Part shown: positions 57,478 through 64,000 of the stretch, in pieces
Position numbering within the stretch: position 1 is the first letter of the stretch
Layout: the number at the start of each line of letters is the position of its first letter
Source: Candidatus Poribacteria bacterium
GTDB lineage: Bacteria > Poribacteria > WGA-4E > WGA-3G
Reading direction: 5' to 3'
NCBI GenBank assembly: GCA_003635255.1
Contig: PYJC01000065.1
Span: forward strand, 1 to 64,000
DNA: 64,000 bases
Made by a program: the position numbers and the translations under genes
The notes under the pieces: model-generated
What the model saw: the letters and a program-made list of their open reading frames with translations, nothing else
Databases searched by the model: none
Told to the model about the DNA's origin: nothing

Positions 57478-58203
57478 ATGCAAAACGGAAATCACACATT
57501 GGGCACGAAAGAGAGAGAACAGTTTTGGAAGCAGGGCTATCTCGGTCCTTACACACTCTGTAGTCCTGAAGATATGCTCAACATGCAACCCGAAATTGAG
57601 AAAGTGCTTGAGACCGATGCACCTGATCACAAAAATAGGGTGCATAACCGCCACCTTGATTCTTCGTTGATTCACAATCTTGCTACGCACCCTGCTATCG
57701 TCAAACGGATGGCATCTCTTTACGGACCAGATCTCATACTCTGGCGGACAAACTTTTTCGTCAAGGAACCCGGAGCAAAGGAGATTCCGTGGCACCAAGA
57801 TTTCAACTATTGGCCCCTTGAACCACCCATTATTATTTCAGCATGGATTGCTGTTGATTCGGCGACTTTGGAAAATAGCTGCCTCCAGATCGTTCCCGGT
57901 TCACACCGCAAAGTGATACCGCACGTGAAAGCGACATCCGATATGGCGTTCAACCAAATGGGCGACCTCGGATTCGTTGATACGAGCAATGTCGTCAACT
58001 TGGAGATGCAACCCGGAGAATTCGTCCTCTTTAATGAGCGAACCTTACATCACTCGGAGGCGAATCGCTCTGACAAACGACGGATCGGATTGGCTGTTCG
58101 CGTTATCCTGCCTATTGTTAAAGTTTTCGATTGGGACGCACCTCAACACGAACTCATTGTCATTCATGGTGAAGATCCCGTTCAATTCAATAAGAGAGGT
58201 TAA
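57478..58203 (+). CDS. phytanoyl-CoA dioxygenase (PhyH) family protein
   Basis: PWHQDFNYWPL; CLQIVPGSHRKV; LFNERTLHHSEANRSDKRRIGLAVR. Confidence 0.9.
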   Translation: MQNGNHTLGTKEREQFWKQGYLGPYTLCSPEDMLNMQPEIEKVLETDAPDHKNRVHNRHLDSSLIHNLATHPAIVKRMASLYGPDLILWRTNFFVKEPGAKEIPWHQDFNYWPLEPPIIISAWIAVDSATLENSCLQIVPGSHRKVIPHVKATSDMAFNQMGDLGFVDTSNVVNLEMQPGEFVLFNERTLHHSEANRSDKRRIGLAVRVILPIVKVFDWDAPQHELIVIHGEDPVQFNKRG

Positions 58204-58225
58204 TTATTAACAAGGAGTACTATTA

Positions 58226-59233
58226 ATGAATCATCAAATTACCCTCGCTTCTCGGCCCACAGGGTATCCGAAAGAATCAGATTTCAATTTGGTCGAAGTC
58301 CCGATTCCGAAACCGGAAGACGGTCAAGTATTGGTGAAAACTATCTACCTCTCCGTTGATCCGTACATGCGAGGACGGATTAATGCAGCAAAATCTTATG
58401 CCGCTAACGTCGAAATCGATGAAGTGATGGTCGGCGGTGTTATTGCGCAGGTTATTGAATCGAGACACCCGAATTTTGGGATCGGTGACATCGTCAACGC
58501 GAATATCGGTTGGCAGGAATATGGTGCCACCCCTGGCGATGGTTTGCGGAAAATTGATCCAACAATCGCACCGATTTCAACAGGCGCAGGGATTCTCGGT
58601 ATGCCGGGGTTGACAGCCTATTTCGGGCTCCTCGAAGTTGGACAACTTCAAGAATTGGAAACCGTATTTGTCTCCGGTGCCGCTGGTGCCGTCGGCTCCG
58701 TCGTCGGGCAAATTGCCAAAATTAAAGGGTGCCGTGTTGTTGGCTCTGCTGGAACCGATGAAAAAATTGACTATATCGTTGATGAACTCGGATTTGATGC
58801 CGCTTTTAATTATAAAAGTGTTACCGATTATCATACGGAACTCCAGAAACTTCTGCCCGATGGTATTGATGTCTATTTTGACAACGTCGGTGGACAGATC
58901 ACGGATGCCGTTTTCACGAATCTAAGAATCAAGGGACGGGTCGTTATCTGCGGGCAAATTTCTCAGTATAATCTCGAAAAGCCAGAGACAGGACCGCGGT
59001 TCCTTTGGCACATGATTACCAAACGCGCCAGAATCGAAGGCTTCCTCGTCTCTGAGTACGCCGACCAGCACGCAAAGGCACTCGTTGAGATGGCAGAATG
59101 GCTGCAACAGGGGAAATTGAAGTATCATGAGACAATCGAAGAAGGTGGAATCGAAAACGCGCCCGCAGCGTTCATTAGTATGCTAAAAGGCGGCAACATA
59201 GGAAAACAACTCGTCAAGATTGCTGAATTATAA
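58226..59233 (+). CDS. NADP-dependent MDR oxidoreductase (zinc-independent, prostaglandin reductase-like)
   Basis: SVDPYMRGRINAAKSYA; GILGMPGLTAYFGLLEVG; VFVSGAAGAVGSVVGQIAKIKGCRVVGSAGTDEK. Confidence 0.92.
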   Translation: MNHQITLASRPTGYPKESDFNLVEVPIPKPEDGQVLVKTIYLSVDPYMRGRINAAKSYAANVEIDEVMVGGVIAQVIESRHPNFGIGDIVNANIGWQEYGATPGDGLRKIDPTIAPISTGAGILGMPGLTAYFGLLEVGQLQELETVFVSGAAGAVGSVVGQIAKIKGCRVVGSAGTDEKIDYIVDELGFDAAFNYKSVTDYHTELQKLLPDGIDVYFDNVGGQITDAVFTNLRIKGRVVICGQISQYNLEKPETGPRFLWHMITKRARIEGFLVSEYADQHAKALVEMAEWLQQGKLKYHETIEEGGIENAPAAFISMLKGGNIGKQLVKIAEL

Positions 59234-59334
59234 CGTGAGTTTGATAAATACTTAGAACAGAAGCGTTTCGTCTTAAAGTCCCCCTGATAAGGCGGATTTA
59301 GGGGGTTAAATCCTAAAAACTGCCTCGCCTACAT

Positions 59335-59521
59335 CTTCTCAGTTGGGCAGAAGGTATGATTGTCTTCTCCCATCGTGGGACAACCTACATGATGCATCGG
59401 AAGCTCGACGTTTAGTCCTGTTGCGGGATAGTCTCCCTATTTCGCCGCGCTGGATTGGTGATTCATTACCGAGGCAACCGTTAAATAAAGTGACTGTGAC
59501 GTGGGGGAGTCTCAAACGTGA
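59335..59521 (+). pseudogene. internally deleted remnant of a paralogue of the 61202-62245 beta-propeller gene
   Basis: Matches the 5' part (gttgggcagaagg-atgat-gtct...cgtgggacaacctacatgat) then jumps to the 3' part (cgacgtttagt...gtgacgtgggggagtctcaaacgt). Confidence 0.85.
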
Positions 59522-59526
59522 TAGCA

Positions 59527-60990
59527 CCCAAACCTAAAGGGTTGGGCTTCGGTTTCGTAGACAGTGCGGTTTTCTCATAGAGTAGACCGTCTTAATCCGT
59601 CTCCACCAGCGGGTATTTCCCTTATGTTGTTTTAGAACACAAGGCATATCGTCAAGTGACGGCTATCCCTGCCCGCAAAATATTTAGCGCAGCGTTTATG
59701 TCTCTATCATGGTGGGAACCACATTCGGGACATATCCACTCTCTATCGTCCAATGTGAGATTTTCGTTATGAAAACCACAATCGCTACAAGGTTTCGTTG
59801 TAGCTGTCCATCGTCCGATTTGTTGGAACTCACGTTTATGCTTTTGACACTTATATTTCAATATCTCAACAAACTTGTAGAAGGCAAGGTCAGATACCTT
59901 ACGACCCCAAAGCCGTTTCATGCCGTCAAGGTTCAATGTCTCAAGGAAAATCGTATCAAACTTCTTACAAAGTTCAGAGGCGAGTTGCCAATGAAAGTCT
60001 TTACGTTGATTGCTGATCTTCCGATAAAGACGTGCGATTTGTCGCACACAATGCCACCACCCGTTAGAACCTTTTTGCTTACGACTCAATGCTTTGTTGA
60101 GAGATCGAAGTTTCTTCAAGTTAGTTTTCAGGGGTTGTGGGTGTTGTATCTTTTCACCCGTGCTCAGTGTCAAATAAGCGTCTTTCATTCCAAAGTCTGC
60201 CCCAACGCTTTTACCTGTTGTTGGCAGAGGTCTAAAATCTTTGTAGGATGTCGTTATACAGACCCAATATCGCCCACAGGTGGCACGCTTTATCGTAACT
60301 TCGGTGATAGTTCCGTGCCACTGCCGGTGCTTGTGAAAAGTATATGCGACTTTATCAAACTGCCATTTACGGGTCTGCGGATTCCACTTGCGAAAAGTCA
60401 ATGTCATACGATTATTATACAAAGACCACCCAGCAGAACTCGGATGCGTAATAGACTTAAACTTACGTCTCGGCTTAATATGCGGTCTACCGCCAAGTTT
60501 CTTAAAAAAACGGTCATACGCTTTATGAATACGCTTGAGTTCCTGTTGCGTTGCTTGGCTTGGCAATGCGTTCCAATGCGGGTGTGTCGTCTCTTTCAAA
60601 TGTTTCAGGTGATCACACATGCCCTCATAGTTTACATAAGGAAGCCCGTCTTTATGCCTTTGACGTTGCCACTCGTGAAAATACACATGCACTTGCCACA
60701 TATCATCAAGCAAGTTGCCAATGCGGATACTATTAGACTGATCATAAAGCGGATATTTATACGTTTTCATGGACTATCAAGTATCAAGTCTTTAACCCCT
60801 ATACAGTGGGTAGGTAGACACGCAACCAAGCAGTTACGCTGTATATGTCTACCAACTTAATACAGTAAGTATACTACAATTTTCGGTCAATGTCGAATCT
60901 TTTTTCAACTATAGACCCCCGGTCTAATTCACTGAGGCGGTTCTGTATCCCAAAGCTAAAGCATTCGGCTTTAGAACCGAAATTTAGGTA
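59527..60990 (-). mobile_element. TnpB-only IS605-family element
   Basis: End hairpins CCCAAACCTAAAGGGTTGGG (59527-) and CCCAAAGCTAAAGCATTCGGCTTTAG (~60949-60974) flank an intact tnpB; no tnpA present. Confidence 0.65.
59652..60770 (-). CDS. tnpB: TnpB-family RNA-guided nuclease (IS605 OrfB)
   Basis: RuvC motifs SVGADFGMKDAYL, IFLETLNLDG, HDRDINAALNILRAG; zinc finger CSDCGFHNEN...CPECGSH. Confidence 0.93.
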   Translation of the reverse strand: MKTYKYPLYDQSNSIRIGNLLDDMWQVHVYFHEWQRQRHKDGLPYVNYEGMCDHLKHLKETTHPHWNALPSQATQQELKRIHKAYDRFFKKLGGRPHIKPRRKFKSITHPSSAGWSLYNNRMTLTFRKWNPQTRKWQFDKVAYTFHKHRQWHGTITEVTIKRATCGRYWVCITTSYKDFRPLPTTGKSVGADFGMKDAYLTLSTGEKIQHPQPLKTNLKKLRSLNKALSRKQKGSNGWWHCVRQIARLYRKISNQRKDFHWQLASELCKKFDTIFLETLNLDGMKRLWGRKVSDLAFYKFVEILKYKCQKHKREFQQIGRWTATTKPCSDCGFHNENLTLDDREWICPECGSHHDRDINAALNILRAGIAVT

Positions 60991-61201
60991 AATCCGAGTG
61001 CATAAGAAATAATGCACCTTTTTCGCACTGATTACACGTCACTAACTATTAAGTAAAACAGAGACTGATTAATTTATTTTTCCGTTCCTATTGCCACAGG
61101 AATTGCAGATACAAATAATGTATAGAAAGATGTTTGGTAATTAATCAACGCACCTTAACCTTGGCTGTTAGTGCAGCTATTTTTCAAATGAGGGCTTCCT
61201 A

Positions 61202-62245
61202 ATGAACACACATCGCTTGATTGTTCTGTTTTCGGTGATAATTCTTCTATTGGGCATTTGCCCGAATCTGCTCTGTTGGGCAGAAGGGATGATCGTCTAC
61301 GCCTATCGTGGGACGACCTATATGATACATCCGAATGATACCGTACCTACACCTACGCGGATTACCGAAGAAGGTATTTCCACGCCTTCGCCGGATGGAC
61401 GCTTTTTGGCAGCTGTAGACCGCGACCCTGATCGCCGTAATCTTCTCCATATCCGAGACCTCCACACCGGTAAGAAAATCCGTTCCATCATATTGCAAGT
61501 CCATTCTTATGTGGATATTTCTTGGTCTCCAGATGGACGTTGGATTGTCTATGCCGGCAGTCCACAAAGGATAAGAGGCGGACGCGATCTGGACACCGAA
61601 ATTTTTCTAATTTCGCCGGATGGACAACGGAAACGGAAGTTACCGCACCCCATTGGCGAAAGACCTATAGGTTTCGTTTGGGCACCAGATGCGCAATCCG
61701 TGTTCTACAATCTCGCTTCAACGGACAGGCTTCAGGAAATCTGGGAGTCGAATGTCAATGGGCAGGAGAAACCCAAAAAACATTTGCCATTCCCTGAACG
61801 GGCGGGTTTCTTAAGCCGTTACCCGTTCTATGCATTCTCTCCGGACGGTAAAAAAATTGCCTACACACCGCTTCATGAAGGCGTATTTGTTGCGGATATT
61901 GAAGGGAGAAACCACCGAAAAGTAGTCGAGCACATTCATGAAGGCATATTTGTTGTGAAGGCTGACGGAATAAACCTCTTAGAAGAAATAGCCAATCGCG
62001 GCTTGCGGCAGTTCTTTCAAGTGGATTGGTCCCCGAATGGAAAATATCTTGTGTTCTCTGTTGATATAGGTTTTGGTAATTATGGGCTCTACATCTATTC
62101 GTTTGCGTCCCAGAAAGTTCGACGTTTAGTACTTTTGGAGGATAACCTCCCTATTTTGCCGCGCTGGGTTGGGGATTCATTACCAGTGCAACCGCATAAT
62201 AAGATGGCTGTGACGTGGGGGAGTCTCAAACGTACAAAGAACTAA
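61202..62245 (+). CDS. TolB/WD40-like beta-propeller protein, secreted
   Basis: Signal peptide; SWSPDGRWIVYAGSP, AFSPDGKKIAYTP, DWSPNGKYLVFS. Confidence 0.85.
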   Translation: MNTHRLIVLFSVIILLLGICPNLLCWAEGMIVYAYRGTTYMIHPNDTVPTPTRITEEGISTPSPDGRFLAAVDRDPDRRNLLHIRDLHTGKKIRSIILQVHSYVDISWSPDGRWIVYAGSPQRIRGGRDLDTEIFLISPDGQRKRKLPHPIGERPIGFVWAPDAQSVFYNLASTDRLQEIWESNVNGQEKPKKHLPFPERAGFLSRYPFYAFSPDGKKIAYTPLHEGVFVADIEGRNHRKVVEHIHEGIFVVKADGINLLEEIANRGLRQFFQVDWSPNGKYLVFSVDIGFGNYGLYIYSFASQKVRRLVLLEDNLPILPRWVGDSLPVQPHNKMAVTWGSLKRTKN

Positions 62246-62286
62246 TCTGAACTCACCACTCACACGTCCACAATCTAAATTCACTT

Positions 62287-63231
62287 CTAATACCCCTTTT
62301 CTTTATCTATTACGCTGAGAAGCGGTTTACCCACGAGCAGGCGTTCTAAATTATCACAGAAAAGCCCAACCGACCGATCCAAGCGAATTGGTGAACCCCC
62401 AGCGACGTGCGGCGTAACGATAACATTCGGCAGATCCCATAACGGACTGTCGTCAGGCAGCGGCTCTTCTGGTGTGACATCCAACCCCGCACCGCCGATA
62501 CTGCCTGACGTAAGTGCCCGAAGCAGTGCCGGCCCGTCTATAATCTTGCCGCGCGTGACGTTGATAAGCAACGCATGCGATTTCATCCGCTTAAACGCTA
62601 CATCGTCAAACATCCCGTGCGTCTCCGGTGTCAACGGCGCACAGATAGCGACAACATCCGATTCTGAAAGCAGGTCATGGAACCGATCCATCTGCCAGAC
62701 CTCATGTACGAATGACGGGGCTTCAACCGCTTCGGGATCAACAGCGATAATCCGCATATCAAACCCTTGTGCCCGACGCGCAACGTCAATCCCCGTGCCG
62801 CCAAGTCCGACAATGCCAAGCGTACGTTCGCTCAATTCCCACGTCGCGTGACGGATTGACATCCGATTGTCCCATGTCCGTTCACGTACCGAGCGACCGA
62901 GACCCCGCAGTAGCCCGAGGAGTAAAGCCCACGTCTGGTCTGCCAAATGTGGTCCCACGAAACCTTTCGCACTCGTCAGGATAACATCGCTCTTGGCAAA
63001 TTCAGGAAACAGTAAACCATCAACACCGGCTGAAAGGACTTGTACCCATTTCAGCTGCTTCGCATTTTCAAAAAGCGAGCGATTAAACCCACCGAACACA
63101 ATATCGGTGTCCACAATTTCACGCAGTGCCTCTTCTGAATTTTGTGGTTTCACAAGCGAAAGTTCGTCAGAAACCGATTCGATCTGCTGTTCCTGTTCCG
63201 ATGTAATATCGGTATTAATCAAAATTTTCAA
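62287..63231 (-). CDS. D-2-hydroxyacid dehydrogenase family protein
   Basis: TLGIVGLGGTGIDVARRAQGFDMRIIAVD; HALLINVTRGKIIDGPALLRAL; probable TTG start at 63231 after GGAGATG. Confidence 0.9.
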   Translation of the reverse strand: MKILINTDITSEQEQQIESVSDELSLVKPQNSEEALREIVDTDIVFGGFNRSLFENAKQLKWVQVLSAGVDGLLFPEFAKSDVILTSAKGFVGPHLADQTWALLLGLLRGLGRSVRERTWDNRMSIRHATWELSERTLGIVGLGGTGIDVARRAQGFDMRIIAVDPEAVEAPSFVHEVWQMDRFHDLLSESDVVAICAPLTPETHGMFDDVAFKRMKSHALLINVTRGKIIDGPALLRALTSGSIGGAGLDVTPEEPLPDDSPLWDLPNVIVTPHVAGGSPIRLDRSVGLFCDNLERLLVGKPLLSVIDKEKGY

Positions 63232-63323
63232 CTTGACATCTCCTCTGTATAGTGGTATTCTATATACGAAATAAGCGAAATTCCTACTAAAAAACACATT
63301 TCTCAGAAAAGGAGAATTCTACT

Positions 63324-63830
63324 GTGATTGATTCATCTTCTATGCGTCCGCGTAACCGCTGTACACATATTATCTCTATTCCTATTTTGGCAATTAGCAT
63401 ACTTCTTGCCGCAATCTTCATCGCGAGTTGTGGCGACGAGGGCGACACCACTGAAGACACCACCGGTATGACGGATGTCCTTCAGCCTACGACACCCCCT
63501 CCTGAAACGCCACCGCCTCCGGCAGAAGAACCTGTTGTTGAAGAACCCAAAATCTCTTTTAAAGACGATATTCAGCCCATCCTCGCTGAGCGATGTGCTC
63601 TGGCAGGATGTCACGCCGCACCCGGTGCCGCAGGGCTCGACCTTACCAAATATGATACCTTCAAGAAGGGTGGAAACACTGGTCCCGCGTTCGCCGCTGG
63701 CGATGGCAACGGTAGCCTTGTCGTCAAACGTATTGATGGGGGCGGTATGCCTCCCGGTGGACCGCCGTTGGACGGCGACCAAATCCAACTCTTCGTTGAC
63801 TGGATTGATGAAGGTGCCGAAAATAACTAA
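63324..63830 (+). CDS. cytochrome c-like lipoprotein with CX4CH haem motif
   Basis: IASCGDE lipobox; FKDDIQPILAERCALAGCHAAPGAAGLDLTKYDTFKKGG; GTG start or ATG 63342. Confidence 0.75.
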   Translation: MIDSSSMRPRNRCTHIISIPILAISILLAAIFIASCGDEGDTTEDTTGMTDVLQPTTPPPETPPPPAEEPVVEEPKISFKDDIQPILAERCALAGCHAAPGAAGLDLTKYDTFKKGGNTGPAFAAGDGNGSLVVKRIDGGGMPPGGPPLDGDQIQLFVDWIDEGAENN

Positions 63831-63908
63831 ATTTAACGATAGCATACCATTCTTGTCCTTCTGTGTCAAGTTGAAAAGATTGTCAATCCTTGGCACTATC
63901 CATCTAAA

Positions 63909-63931
63909 AGGCGCGTCTATTACGCGCCTTA
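63909..63931 (+). terminator. intrinsic-terminator-like hairpin
   Basis: AAGGCGCGTctattACGCGCCTT. Confidence 0.55.
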
Positions 63932-64000
63932 TACCTCTATCTTTCTAAAATCTCCTCAAAACCGTCTGTTTTCTTCAATACCATCAAAATTGTCTAAACT

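Noticed and set aside
59709-60860. 383-aa plus-strand ORF
   Set aside because: Antisense to an intact tnpB; no recognisable domain
62287-63297. Longer start for the D-2-hydroxyacid dehydrogenase
   Set aside because: The upstream extension (MFFSRNFAYFVYRIPLYRGDV) is not part of the conserved domain; TTG at 63231 has a better RBS
1-64000. tRNA or rRNA genes
   Set aside because: None recognised by eye; a tRNAscan/Infernal run would be needed to exclude them

Overview
This 64 kb window is gene-dense bacterial chromosome. The gene content (many PhyH dioxygenases, Gfo/Idh/MocA oxidoreductases, RraA, acetamidase, Uma2) is reminiscent of Poribacteria-like or sponge/aquatic uncultivated lineages; that placement is inference. 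Ordinary content includes a dipeptide/oligopeptide ABC operon, an ECF sigma/anti-sigma pair, rsmI, an HtrA-like protease, a radical SAM/SPASM protein, a TonB receptor, and a CysO/Mec/CysM-type cysteine pathway with an APS reductase. The most system-like region is the minus-strand operon at ~35.2-44.9 kb. It encodes a GIY-YIG protein, a coiled-coil/TM protein, a secreted VWA-like protein, a membrane protein with a GrpE-like C-terminus, a divergent Hsp70, and two paralogues with HPD-less J-domain-like N-termini. Together these look like an unusual, partly membrane-anchored chaperone system. Other notable items: an HNH-less IscB relative (IsrB-like) with a candidate upstream omegaRNA; a TnpB element whose end hairpins resemble those of the IsrB-like element; an ORF-less IS605-like remnant; a fused MNT-HEPN protein inside the ABC operon; a DUF4325/PIN pair; an 88-bp MITE with TIRs and apparent 7-bp TSD; a ~276-bp TIR element flanked by 21-bp direct repeats; a REP-like hairpin array; and a small motif (GTGTTTTTGCTKGGGTGTTTC) found repeatedly inside palindromic repeats. 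All calls come from reading the sequence and ORF translations; no searches were run.
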